From Planctomycetota bacterium (GTDB lineage: Bacteria; Planctomycetota; PLA2), in the NCBI GenBank assembly GCA_021776785.1, contig JAJFFF010000050.1:52128-116127 (forward strand): a DNA stretch of 64,000 bases, given 5' to 3'. The notes below the pieces were generated by a model, which ran no database searches, was not told the DNA's origin, and was given only the letters and a program-made list of their open reading frames with translations. This document shows, one piece after another, positions 1 to 8,619 of this stretch (positions within the stretch are counted from its first letter, which is position 1; each line of letters opens with the position of its first letter). A program made the translations under genes and the position numbers.

Positions 1-2
1 AC

Positions 3-1718
3 CAGGCGCGCGAAGTCGTTGATCTCGCGCACCTCCTGTTGCTGATCGAGGATCCGTCCGACGACTTTTGCGCTGCGTCGGCGTTGACTTCGCTGTTTTG
101 CGGTGTGCCGGAAGCCGACCTGCTCCACCTTCCGGGCCAGGGGCCGCTCCCGGAACGAGCCGCCGGTGCGAAGCGACCCGCCGAGATTCCGCCCGCGCGC
201 TGGGAGCGTTTAACGCGCTTTGCGGCCCGTTTTCGCCGGTGGCGCGATCTGGCGTCGCGTATCGAACTTGGCGACCTGATCGAGACGATCCTGCGCGAGT
301 CCAAGTGCGACGTCTTGATGCTGTTGCAAAACGACGGGCGGCGACGTTACGCCAACTTGCACAAGGCGATGCGTCGTGCGCGGCGCCATGCCGAGTCGCC
401 GGCGCAGTACGCGCGCGCGTTGCTCGAGTTTCGCGAACGTGAACAGCGCGAGAGCGAGGCCCCTATCGCGGCCGAGACCGACGACGCCGTCAAAATCATG
501 ACGATTCACGCGTCCAAGGGGCTTGAGTTTCCGCTCGTGATGGTGGGGAGCCTAAACGCGCAGCGGGGCGCGGCACGTTCGGTCGTGCTCAGGCCCGATG
601 GCTCGTTTAGCTTTCGCATCAAGGCGAAGAACAACATCAGCGCGCCGGGTGCCGACGCGATTCGCGAATGGGACAAAGAGGCGGAGAAGCGCGAAGTTCA
701 GCGGCTCTACTACGTCGCGTTCACGCGCGCCGAACGGCATCTCCTGCTCGGTTGCGGGCGCAAGACTGACGAGCCCGGCCTGTTGGAGCAAACGCTGGTG
801 CGTTTTGGCCACGTGCTTACCGAGCCCAAGCGCGGGTGGCGCATTCCGAAACTCGCGCGGGCCGGTGTGACGCAGCGCGCCGTGCGTGCCGCGGTCCGGC
901 GGGGACACGGGTTGCCCCTAGCGCTCGGCCGTGCGAACGACGAGGCGACGGAGTTACTGCGTCGCATCGACACGTTGCCACGGCGCGCGCCCAATCGCGC
1001 CCCGTACGTCGTGGCGGTCGCCGACCTCGTCGAGTTTCAGCGCTGCCCGCGGCGCTACCGACTCAAGCGCATGCTCGGCATCGAGTTTGACGATCCGAGG
1101 GAGGGCTGGCCGGACGAGGGCTGGCGCGAGGCCAGCGACGTGGACGAGTTTCCGCGGCGGGAACTCGGGACGGTGTTTCACGAGTTGATGGCCGAGTCCG
1201 GACCGTTCGATGTACCGACACGCGACGACATTTTGCGCTACCTTCCCGAGGCCAACGACGCGACCGTCGCCAAGCTCACCGGCTGGGCGGAATGGACGCG
1301 CGACCTCCCGATTGTGGACACGATGGAGCCGGACGCGTGCGAACGCGAGATGCCGTTTCTCGCGCGGCTCGGGCGTTGGGCGGTCCGCGGCGTCATGGAT
1401 CTCTACTGCTCGACGCCGGCTTTGCTCCTGGACTACAAAACCGGCGCCACGGTGCGCGCGGAAGCGTACGCGACCCAAGTGGCGGTGTACTTGGCGGCGT
1501 TGCGTTCCATGGGGCGTCCCGCGCCGGACCGCGCGTACCTGATCTACGTGGACGCCCAAGAGGTCGTCGAGGTTCCGGACCAGCCGTTGGACGACCTGCT
1601 CTACGACTTCGCGGAGGCGCACACGCGGACGTTTGAACCGACACCGAGCGATGTGTGCCATCACTGCGAGTTTCGCTCCGCTTGCCTCGCAAACGGCGTG
1701 GCCTGTCCCGATCGTTAG
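3..1718 (+). CDS. AddA/RecB-like UvrD helicase with C-terminal PD-(D/E)XK nuclease (5' truncated)
   Basis: The reading frame is open to the left window edge, so the N-terminal helicase motifs lie outside. The visible 571 residues hold the UvrD C-terminal part: the motif TIHASKGLEF near residue 167 and YVAFTRAERHLLLG near residue 237. A RecB-family nuclease domain follows, with GTVFHEL, GVMDLY and the DYKTG catalytic motif near residue 477. One Cys before the nuclease core (FQRCPRRY) and a terminal C-x2-C-x5-C match the four-Cys iron-sulfur staple known from AddB, Cas4 and Dna2. The likely role is double-strand-break end resection. Which AddAB/AdnAB-type family it belongs to cannot be settled without the N-terminus and partner gene. 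Confidence 0.9.
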   Translation, partial: QAREVVDLAHLLLLIEDPSDDFCAASALTSLFCGVPEADLLHLPGQGPLPERAAGAKRPAEIPPARWERLTRFAARFRRWRDLASRIELGDLIETILRESKCDVLMLLQNDGRRRYANLHKAMRRARRHAESPAQYARALLEFREREQRESEAPIAAETDDAVKIMTIHASKGLEFPLVMVGSLNAQRGAARSVVLRPDGSFSFRIKAKNNISAPGADAIREWDKEAEKREVQRLYYVAFTRAERHLLLGCGRKTDEPGLLEQTLVRFGHVLTEPKRGWRIPKLARAGVTQRAVRAAVRRGHGLPLALGRANDEATELLRRIDTLPRRAPNRAPYVVAVADLVEFQRCPRRYRLKRMLGIEFDDPREGWPDEGWREASDVDEFPRRELGTVFHELMAESGPFDVPTRDDILRYLPEANDATVAKLTGWAEWTRDLPIVDTMEPDACEREMPFLARLGRWAVRGVMDLYCSTPALLLDYKTGATVRAEAYATQVAVYLAALRSMGRPAPDRAYLIYVDAQEVVEVPDQPLDDLLYDFAEAHTRTFEPTPSDVCHHCEFRSACLANGVACPDR

Positions 1719-1792
1719 CCTCTGTCGGAGGAATGGCCCCAACCGAGCCGCGCCGCTTGGCGGTCGAAACGACCTATGGCATAGTGCGCGCC

Positions 1793-2281
1793 ATGAGCAA
1801 GATCAAGATTGGCGATGCGATTCCGTCGGCGACGCTGCGTCGTCTCACAGAAAATGGCCCGGAAGAAATCGATTCCGCCGCCTACTGCAAGGGCCGCAAG
1901 GTGATCCTCTTCGGCTTGCCCGGTGCGTATACGGGCACCTGTCATAACGACCACATGCCGTCGTTTCTCAACAACATCGACGCGATCAAGGCCAAGGGCA
2001 TTGACGAGGTCATCTGCGTGCCGGTGAACGACATGTTTGTGCTCAAGGCGTGGGGCGAGAGCCTTCAGGCGGCGGGCAAGGTGACGCTGCTGAGCGACGG
2101 CAACGCCGCGTTCGCCAACAGCATGGAGATGTCGTTTGATGGGTCCGGGTTTGGACTCGGTACGCGATCGCTGCGGTACGCGATGGTGGTCGATGACGGC
2201 GTCGTGCAGTCGCTCCAGGTCGAAGAGAGTCCCGGCACGTGCTCGGTGACGTCAGGCCTTTCGATTCTAGAGACGCTCTAG
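1793..2281 (+). CDS. Peroxiredoxin of the Prx5 type
   Basis: This is a 162-residue AhpC/TSA-fold thiol peroxidase that reduces hydroperoxides in the cytoplasm. The peroxidatic Cys sits in PGAYTGTCHNDHMPSF, the Prx5-family active-site pattern (P-G-x-x-T-x-x-C). The following strand VICVPVNDMFVLKAW is also typical. The ATG at 1793 is chosen because the longer frame upstream runs through the preceding helicase gene and has no family similarity. A second Cys (GTCSVTSG) near the C-terminus could act as the resolving residue. The carbonic anhydrase gene begins 9 bp after the stop, so the two are probably cotranscribed. Confidence 0.92.
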   Translation: MSKIKIGDAIPSATLRRLTENGPEEIDSAAYCKGRKVILFGLPGAYTGTCHNDHMPSFLNNIDAIKAKGIDEVICVPVNDMFVLKAWGESLQAAGKVTLLSDGNAAFANSMEMSFDGSGFGLGTRSLRYAMVVDDGVVQSLQVEESPGTCSVTSGLSILETL

Positions 2282-2290
2282 GAGCGTGCG

Positions 2291-2866
2291 GTGACTCCCG
2301 CTGAAGCGCGCCGTCTCCTGGAAGAAGGCAACCGCCGTTTTTGCGAACGGCGTCCGGAGTATGCGGGCATCCGCGAGACGCCGCAGCCGCCGTTTGCGGT
2401 TGTGCTTGGATGCATCGATGCGCGCGTGCCGCCCGAGCTTGTGTTCGATCAGGGTCTCAATGACATGTTCGTCGCGCGTGTCGCGGGCAACGTGTTGAGC
2501 GATGACATCTTGGGCAGCCTCGAGCTCGCGTGCACGGCGGGCGGCTGCAAGATCGTCGTGATCATGGGCCACACCGATTGCGCCGCGATTCGGACCGCGT
2601 GCGCGGGCACCGCATCCGGCCACGTGGTCAGCCTGTTTCACAAGCTGGCCCCCGCGATTCAAGAGGCGGGTGGCGGCGCCACGTGCGATCCCCAGGACGC
2701 GGCCCTGGTCCGGCGCATTGCTGAAATCCACACCCGCCGCGTCGTGGCGGAGATTCGGGGCCGAAGCGCCGTGCTTCGCGAGCTGCAGGTGGCCGGCACG
2801 ATTGCGATCGTCGGCGCTCTCTACGATGTGGACACCGGAAGCGTCGTGTTCGCGGAGGAACGGTGA
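2291..2866 (+). CDS. Beta-class carbonic anhydrase
   Basis: This 191-residue enzyme interconverts CO2 and bicarbonate. The zinc site is complete: C41, D43 and R45 in GCIDARVPPE, then H94 and C97 in GHTDCAAI, with the conserved segment VARVAGNVLSDDILGSLE between them. A GTG start at 2291 follows the peroxiredoxin stop by 9 bp. The gene overlaps the next membrane-protein gene by 4 bp, which supports a peroxiredoxin, carbonic anhydrase, DUF2238 operon. Confidence 0.93.
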   Translation: MTPAEARRLLEEGNRRFCERRPEYAGIRETPQPPFAVVLGCIDARVPPELVFDQGLNDMFVARVAGNVLSDDILGSLELACTAGGCKIVVIMGHTDCAAIRTACAGTASGHVVSLFHKLAPAIQEAGGGATCDPQDAALVRRIAEIHTRRVVAEIRGRSAVLRELQVAGTIAIVGALYDVDTGSVVFAEER

Positions 2867-3486
2867 GAGTTCCCCACATCTTGCTGCTGGGCTACATCGC
2901 ACTGTTCGCCATTTGTGGATGGGCGCCGCACGATCGCGCGACATGGTGGGCCGAGAATATCCCGATCGTTTTGATCGCGGCCGGCCTCGTCGCGACGTTT
3001 GGCAAGTTCCGGTTTAGCAACATGAGTTATCTGCTCATGTCGGTGCTCGTCTACATGCACACGATCGGTGGTCACTTCACGTTCGAGCGCGTGCCGTTTG
3101 ACTGGATCACCGACATGTTTTCGTTTGAACGCAATCACTACGACCGCATCGCGCACTTTTCTGTTGGGTTTTACGCGTACCCGATCGCGGAATTGTTGTT
3201 GCGCAAGAAAGTGGTTCGCTCGACGGCGGTGCTCCTGCTGTTCCCCGTGTTTGCGATCTTTACGGTCGCCGCGCTCTACGAGATCATCGAGTGGATCTAC
3301 GCCGCCCTCCAAGGCGGATCTTCGGGCGCCGCGTTCCTCGGGTCGCAGGGCGACATCTGGGATGCGCAGCGGGACATGCTGGCGGACGGCTTAGGCGCCA
3401 TCGTGGTCACGCTCTATTTCTGGGTGCGTTGGCGCCGCGTCCTCCCCGACGGCGACTGGACAACGTCGCGCAACCTAGTCGAGTAG
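2863..3486 (+). CDS. DUF2238 (YjdF-like) inner-membrane protein
   Basis: This 207-residue integral membrane protein has about five hydrophobic segments. It carries the signature charged stretches of the DUF2238/YjdF family: FDWITDMFSFERNHYDRIAHF, with its His/Arg/Asp residues, then YEIIEWIY and a terminal GDIWDAQRDMLADGLGA loop. The biochemical role of the family is not established. The GTG start overlaps the TGA of the carbonic anhydrase gene, so translational coupling is likely. Its 3' end overlaps the convergent gene by 12 bp. Confidence 0.8.
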   Translation: MRVPHILLLGYIALFAICGWAPHDRATWWAENIPIVLIAAGLVATFGKFRFSNMSYLLMSVLVYMHTIGGHFTFERVPFDWITDMFSFERNHYDRIAHFSVGFYAYPIAELLLRKKVVRSTAVLLLFPVFAIFTVAALYEIIEWIYAALQGGSSGAAFLGSQGDIWDAQRDMLADGLGAIVVTLYFWVRWRRVLPDGDWTTSRNLVE

Positions 3487-5121
3487 CGCCGCGAGTTCGA
3501 GGAGCTCGTTGACGCGCTTTTTCTCGTACTCTTTGTGCAGGCGCCCTTCGATTTCGACTTCCCGAAACGTGACGGCGTTTTGCACGACCATCAGGCCGGG
3601 CCGTAAGCGCGACATGCCGCGCCCATCGTCGCCGGTGGCTACGTCTTCGCGTTCGCCTTCGCCGTAGCGCGTGCGAATCACGCCCTTCATGCGGTTCTTG
3701 GCCCACCCAAACGACAGCGTCACCACCTCGCTCTGATTCGGCTGCGGTTTGCTGAGCGACGCCCCGCGAAAGATAAAGCCGACTTCCGGCGACTCCACCG
3801 GCACGTCGCGGTTGACCCCTTTGCCGAACATCAAGACGGAGTGGCCGGGACGCGCCTTGACGTAGTTTTCGCCTTCCACCAACCAGTGGTTTGAAATCAG
3901 CCACAGGAGGTGGCGCGTCTCGTTGCCTTCCTGGCAGAGCACGAGCCCGTGCGCTTTTTGTTGATTGGCGCGCGCCTTACAGCGAATGGTTGTCGGGCCG
4001 TCGAAGAAGCCGCGATGAATCAACCACGCGACGCCGCTGCCCTGCACGCCCGTCGGGCTTCGCTCGAACTTGCCGTCGTCTTGATGCGCCAAGAGTTGCA
4101 TCGGCTCCCAGTCCAACATCTCGGCATCGGTCTTGAAGTCGTAGCGCAGGACATGACGCTTACCCCTGCGCGTGACCTTGGTCGCGTGAAACAACCCGGA
4201 GAGTCCGAGCGTTCGATAGCGCGCGAGCGCGTGTACCGCCGAGATGCCCTCCGCGCGACCCTTCACAAAGCGAAGATCGCCGTAAAAACTCTGCAGCTTG
4301 GTCAGCGTTTCGGCCGCCGGCTGAAAACGACCTTTCGCAAAGGCCGCGCGCGCTTCTTGGAGCATCGTCTCCGCCTCGGCGAGTCGTTTCACGTCCGCGG
4401 GCGGATAGCCGGGCAAAGCGGGGGGGAGGTGCAGCTCGACGGTGATACCGGACGGCGCCGGGGGGCGCGCGCCGGGATTGACCCCGGGAGCTTTAGTGCC
4501 GCGAGCTTGTTTCCAGTCGTGCACACGAATGCGTCGATCGAGCGCGGCGATCGCATCGTTCCACCGCTGCTGGTGCGCTTCGTCGAGTTCTAGCTGGACG
4601 GCGAGGGCTTCCCGCGCGGCGTCCGGTCTCCCGCGGCGCAAAAGATCGTCCGCTTCGCGAATGCGCCGGCCGATCGTGGCGTCGGCTTCGGCCACCACGG
4701 CGGCCGGCAACTTCGCCATCTCCGCATGCACAGGAAACGTTGCCCATGCGCGCCGGTATCGCTCCGCCGCGCGGCGGGCCGTCACATACTGATAGCGAGT
4801 ACAGGCGTCATCGATCTCGCGCTGCGCTTGTTTCAGGGCGTGTTGCCCGAGCTCGACGCTCCAAGCAACAAGCGCGGCCTGCGCCTCTTGCCCCAAGACA
4901 TCGCGGCGCGCTTCGCGCAACACGTCGGCCGCAGCGACCGCATCGGCCCGGGCGACCCGTTTGCGCCAAGGCGCCAACTCCCGCCGCGCCGCTTCGGTCA
5001 GCTCCGGTTGCGCGCCGGCAGGAACCTTTCGGGCCTCCTGATGGGGGAGAAACTGCCAGCCGATGGCCAAAGCGGTCCCAAAAAGGACGACGGCGAGGGC
5101 GGGCTTAACGACGTTTCTCAT
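3475..5121 (-). CDS. Membrane-anchored protein with coiled region and C-terminal LamG-like domain
   Basis: The 548-residue product is not recognised by a named family. An N-terminal hydrophobic segment (residues about 5-26) should anchor it in the membrane. Residues about 35-250 are Ala/Arg-rich and helical, resembling degenerate TPR-like repeats. The C-terminal third, beginning around YRTLGLSGLF, looks like a concanavalin/LamG-type beta-sandwich (SGVAWLIHRGFFDGP, MKGVIRTRYG, a final VTFREVEIEG). The ATG at 5121 is preferred over an earlier one because GAGG lies about 5 nt upstream and the hydrophobic anchor begins there. It is read divergently from the next gene. Confidence 0.65.
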   Translation of the reverse strand: MRNVVKPALAVVLFGTALAIGWQFLPHQEARKVPAGAQPELTEAARRELAPWRKRVARADAVAAADVLREARRDVLGQEAQAALVAWSVELGQHALKQAQREIDDACTRYQYVTARRAAERYRRAWATFPVHAEMAKLPAAVVAEADATIGRRIREADDLLRRGRPDAAREALAVQLELDEAHQQRWNDAIAALDRRIRVHDWKQARGTKAPGVNPGARPPAPSGITVELHLPPALPGYPPADVKRLAEAETMLQEARAAFAKGRFQPAAETLTKLQSFYGDLRFVKGRAEGISAVHALARYRTLGLSGLFHATKVTRRGKRHVLRYDFKTDAEMLDWEPMQLLAHQDDGKFERSPTGVQGSGVAWLIHRGFFDGPTTIRCKARANQQKAHGLVLCQEGNETRHLLWLISNHWLVEGENYVKARPGHSVLMFGKGVNRDVPVESPEVGFIFRGASLSKPQPNQSEVVTLSFGWAKNRMKGVIRTRYGEGEREDVATGDDGRGMSRLRPGLMVVQNAVTFREVEIEGRLHKEYEKKRVNELLELAALLD

Positions 5122-5204
5122 GGCCTCATAACGATTTACGTTTGATCTCCCCAAACGTACAGCGGAACCCCGAAATTGTCGATAAGAACGCGGGGTGTAC
5201 TGCC

Positions 5205-5984
5205 ATGACCCGAGCTATCGATCCGTTTGAAGAATTCCTCCGCAAGAAAAAAGTGGAACTGCTCGAGAAGCAATATCGAGAGCAGGGCGACCGTGCGTCC
5301 GAGACGGAAACTGCCGTCGAAGAGCGCCAGGTTGCCGCCGATCCCGACGACGTAGAGCAAGACGCTCGCGTCAAAGCGGAGATGGATGAGTTCTTCGAGT
5401 CGGGCCAGAAGGCCGGCGTTGAGCTCTTTGAGCAGATGCAGGGCATCGACGAGAACAAGGTCGAAGAGATCAAAGACGCGCTTTCGGATGTCTTCGAAGA
5501 GGACACGGCGCGTCCGCCGACGTCCGAAGACAGCGACACGTTCGTGAATTTCTTCCAGCAGGTGCAAGACAACTTCGACGAAGGCAAGCCGCCCGCGACG
5601 GCGCCGTCGACGCTTCCGCACGCGCCGAACGCTTCGATCGGGACGGCCGTCGAAACGCCTGCCGCGCCCGCCGCGCCCGCGCCGGCCGCCACGCCGCCCC
5701 CGGCACCCCCCGTCACGGCTCCGGTCGTGTCCGCGCCGTTGCAAGACATCCAGGCCGCCGCCGCCGAGGTCTCCACCGACCACCCGGACTTGGCTGCGCC
5801 GACGCGTCCGCTCGAAGGTCGCATCAACCTCGCCGAGATCTTGCTCTCGAAGATGGACGATGCCGACGACTTGGGCAAGCGCATCGAGGTGTTGTTTCGC
5901 CTCGTCGCCCGCCTCGTCGAGCGTTCCGGCGTGCCCGAGAGCGAGATCATCGAAGCGCTCATCAAGAGCGACGTCGAGTTCTAG
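5205..5984 (+). CDS. Acidic protein with Pro/Ala-rich linker, unknown function
   Basis: This 259-residue protein is not recognised. Residues 1-125 are charged and helical (KKKVELLEKQYREQ, VEEIKDALSDVFEED), residues about 145-190 form a Pro/Ala-rich flexible linker, and the last 60 residues form a second helical domain (RINLAEILLSKMDDADDLGKR). There is no signal peptide or membrane segment, so it is probably cytosolic. The ATG at 5205 begins the charged domain; codons before it look non-coding. Its domain-linker-domain layout suggests an adaptor, which is only an inference. Confidence 0.6.
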   Translation: MTRAIDPFEEFLRKKKVELLEKQYREQGDRASETETAVEERQVAADPDDVEQDARVKAEMDEFFESGQKAGVELFEQMQGIDENKVEEIKDALSDVFEEDTARPPTSEDSDTFVNFFQQVQDNFDEGKPPATAPSTLPHAPNASIGTAVETPAAPAAPAPAATPPPAPPVTAPVVSAPLQDIQAAAAEVSTDHPDLAAPTRPLEGRINLAEILLSKMDDADDLGKRIEVLFRLVARLVERSGVPESEIIEALIKSDVEF

Positions 5985-6034
5985 CAGGCCGCTTCCCTTT
6001 AAGCGCAAGGCACGGACTCCCGATTCGGCTTAGA

Positions 6035-6346
6035 ATGCCGCGCGTGGAATCGACCGCCCCCAAACCGACGCGCCAGACCGCCGTTGTGGTGCTCATCGCG
6101 CTGCTTTGCTTTGCGCTGATCGCGTTCCCGATCGCCAACGGGTTGCGCATGGTCGGGTTTTTGTTCCTTCTGGTCGTGATGGGCTACACGGTTTCCCAGA
6201 GTCCGCCGGCACGCCGCCTCGGCGACATCGCGATGTTTCTGATCGCGTTTTGGGCGGTCGTGTTTCTCGCAGGCGCGGCCGGCGAGCTGCTGGACATCGG
6301 TTGGCTCCGCGACGCCACCGATCTCAAGAAAATCTTCCTGCGCTGA
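6035..6346 (+). CDS. Small membrane protein, three predicted TM segments
   Basis: This 103-residue hydrophobic protein has three likely transmembrane helices: AVVVLIALLCFALIAFPIA, MVGFLFLLVVMGYTV and IAMFLIAFWAVVFLAGAAG. No family is recognised. Its end lies within 35 bp of the comF start chosen here, so the two may be cotranscribed. Confidence 0.6.
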   Translation: MPRVESTAPKPTRQTAVVVLIALLCFALIAFPIANGLRMVGFLFLLVVMGYTVSQSPPARRLGDIAMFLIAFWAVVFLAGAAGELLDIGWLRDATDLKKIFLR

Positions 6347-6378
6347 AACCTTCGGCCGCCCAAACGCGACTGTTAGGC

Positions 6379-7101
6379 GTGGGCGTTTTCGGTTCGTGGC
6401 TCGATTGTCTCTCGCCGCCGTTTTGCGCGCTGTGTCGGCAGCCGCCCGGCGCTCTGCCCTGGATGTGCGACCCCTGCCTCGATCGCTTCCCGTGGGTGCG
6501 CGAACCCTGCTGTCATCGCTGTGGGCGCCCCCGTGCGCTCGCGACGCCTGTTTGCGATCGCTGCCCGCCGTGGCCCGCGCGCCTCTACGCGGTGCGCGCG
6601 GCCGCCTCGTACGGGCCCATCACGCGTCGCCTGACCCAACCATTGCTCGCCCCTGGCGGCCTCGCCACCTTGCCGTGTGTGGCCGCCCTCGCAATTTCGG
6701 CGGCGCGCCGTTTGCCGCAGCGGGTGGTGGACGCGTCGTCACCCGCCGTCGTTCCCGTGGTCGTTCCTGTGCCCTTGCACCCGCGGACGAGACGCCGCCG
6801 CGGCATCGACGGCGCGCGTGAGTTGGCCGCGATGGTGGCGCGCGCCATGGACTGGCCCCTGCGTGCTGACGTGTTGCGGCGCGTGCGCGCACCGGCGACC
6901 GCGGATGAAGTAGCGACCGTGCGGGGGCACTGGCGGCGCACGGCCGGATCGTTTCGGGCGGTGCCCATGCACGGCGTGCGCTCGGTGGTCTTGGTGGATG
7001 TCGTGTGGCGAACGGGCGCGACGCTGGATGCCGCCGCGCGCGCGTTGGGGCGGCGCGGCGTGATCGATGTCGCGGCCGTGGCGGCGATCAGTTCCGCATG
7101 A
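6379..7101 (+). CDS. comF: ComF-family phosphoribosyltransferase-like protein
   Basis: The 240-residue product has the ComF layout: an N-terminal zinc-ribbon region with CALC, CDPC, CHRCGRP and CDRC pairs, then a type I phosphoribosyltransferase fold containing PVPLHPRTRRRRGIDGARELA. In other bacteria ComF is needed for DNA uptake or for processing imported DNA. The GTG at 6379 is chosen because it falls just before the conserved SWLDCLSPPFCALC stretch. A non-ATG start nearer 6343 is possible. The PRPP-loop motif reads VLVDVVWRTGAT rather than the usual VDDVxTTGAT, losing one acidic residue. Confidence 0.8.
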   Translation: MGVFGSWLDCLSPPFCALCRQPPGALPWMCDPCLDRFPWVREPCCHRCGRPRALATPVCDRCPPWPARLYAVRAAASYGPITRRLTQPLLAPGGLATLPCVAALAISAARRLPQRVVDASSPAVVPVVVPVPLHPRTRRRRGIDGARELAAMVARAMDWPLRADVLRRVRAPATADEVATVRGHWRRTAGSFRAVPMHGVRSVVLVDVVWRTGATLDAAARALGRRGVIDVAAVAAISSA

Positions 7102-7630
7102 CGCCGGACGTTTCCATCGCGTGCTCGACGCTCCACGCCACGGTGCGAAGCAAGAGGTACGGAAAGCCGAACGCGACCGTTGCGCCGAACAACCGCATGT
7201 CGTGGTGGGGCACATCGAGCAACGAGTTGCGCCAAAAGAAGACGGTGAGCAACGTCAGTTCAAACAGCAGACCCCACGTCAGCGCGAGACGGCGGAAGTT
7301 CCACTCAAACATGCCGAACACCAAAAACGCCAAAACGTCGGCTGCGAGAATTCCTTGGAGTGCGGCGTCTCCGAACGCGCTGACCCGCGCCCACCAAAAA
7401 AAGCCGATGAAAATAATCGCCTTTGTCGTGAGCGCGATCCAGGTCCAGATGACGTTAACCCTGTGCAACCACTGCATTTCTGCGGTTTGCAAGGGCTCCC
7501 GGACTGTCTCATCTTCGCGCCATGCTCGGCGTAGCGTGGTAAAGCACGATCGGCAAAGAAGCCGATTTCGAAGACGGTGCAGTCGCACTTGTGCGAGGCG
7601 CTTTGAGCAATAGCCGCAGCGAAGCTTCAC
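7088..7630 (-). CDS. Zinc-ribbon membrane protein, unknown function
   Basis: The 180-residue protein opens with a zinc-ribbon-like CGYC ... CRSC pair (residues 5-29) and continues with four predicted membrane helices. No named family is recognised. A regulatory or sensory membrane protein with a cytosolic metal-binding knuckle is a plausible reading. It converges on comF and overlaps it by 14 bp. Confidence 0.6.
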   Translation of the reverse strand: MKLRCGYCSKRLAQVRLHRLRNRLLCRSCFTTLRRAWREDETVREPLQTAEMQWLHRVNVIWTWIALTTKAIIFIGFFWWARVSAFGDAALQGILAADVLAFLVFGMFEWNFRRLALTWGLLFELTLLTVFFWRNSLLDVPHHDMRLFGATVAFGFPYLLLRTVAWSVEHAMETSGVMRN

Positions 7631-7663
7631 ACGCTAGCTTTCGGTTCATGGGGAGAAAAACTG

Positions 7664-8518
7664 ATGCGAATCCTTCTGGCGCTTCTAGGACTGACGACCG
7701 CGGTACTCGCGAACAGTTCCGCGGATTCCGCCCTGGAGCGCGAGGAGCATTTGCGCGCCGAAACCGAGGCGTGGGTGACGGGGCGCACCGAGGAGTGGCA
7801 GCCCGACACGCTGGTCACGGCAGCGGACGGCGGTCTTTTTGGCTGGTTGAGTATTCGCGGTGCACTCTGGTACCCGAAACTGCGCGGTGATATGGCCTCC
7901 AACGGCGAACGGGTGGACCTCGATGACGAGTTAGCTCTCGACGAGAACGAGTTGACGATCATGCCGCAGATCACCGTGACGGCGGGGCCGATCGGGTTTC
8001 GTTTCGACTTCTTTCTCCTTGAGTTTGACGGCCAGTCCAACGTCAACCGCGACTTCGACTTTGGCGGGTTTACGTTCAACGTCAACGAAGACGTAACGTC
8101 GCATCTAGAGATCAACAACTATCGTTTGCTCAGCGTGTTCACGCTGGTCAAGACGAGCAATTTCCGACTCGCAAGTCTGGCGGGCCTCTCGTACTACGAA
8201 CTCCGCGGCCGCATTGAAGGCGAAACATCCGGAAGTGGCGAGGAGAACGGCGATTTCCCCGTGCCGGTCGTGGGCGTGCTGGTTCAGTTACAAGTCAGCC
8301 GTTTCACGTTCGAAGTGGAAGCGTCCGGACTTTCGATTACGTACGGCGACATCGACGGGACCGTGTTCGACGTTACGGTGAGTGCCGGGATCACGGTGTT
8401 CAAGATCGTCGCGCTGCGCGGCGGCTACCGCATCGTGAGCGTCGACGCGACGGTGGAAGACTTCATCATCGACGCGACGCTCGACGGCTTTTTCTTCGGC
8501 GCGTCGATCCAGTTCTAA
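7664..8518 (+). CDS. Exported beta-barrel-like outer membrane protein
   Basis: The 284-residue protein has an N-terminal signal peptide (MRILLALLGLTTAVLA). The rest is alternating polar/hydrophobic beta strands such as MPQITVTAGPIGFRFDFF, FTFEVEASGLSITYG and ITVFKIVALRGGYRIV. It ends in Phe (GASIQF), the classical C-terminal signature of BAM-assembled outer-membrane barrels. The function is unknown. A promoter shared with the divergent gene would have to fit in the roughly 30 bp between them. Confidence 0.7.
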   Translation: MRILLALLGLTTAVLANSSADSALEREEHLRAETEAWVTGRTEEWQPDTLVTAADGGLFGWLSIRGALWYPKLRGDMASNGERVDLDDELALDENELTIMPQITVTAGPIGFRFDFFLLEFDGQSNVNRDFDFGGFTFNVNEDVTSHLEINNYRLLSVFTLVKTSNFRLASLAGLSYYELRGRIEGETSGSGEENGDFPVPVVGVLVQLQVSRFTFEVEASGLSITYGDIDGTVFDVTVSAGITVFKIVALRGGYRIVSVDATVEDFIIDATLDGFFFGASIQF

Positions 8519-8619
8519 AGGCGTTCGCGCGCTGTTCGGCCCGTTGGTGAGGCCGCATTCCGCTAGAATCCCGACAGGTTGGGGAACTCGCGGACCGCGG
8601 TCTGCGTCCCAAGAAAACG

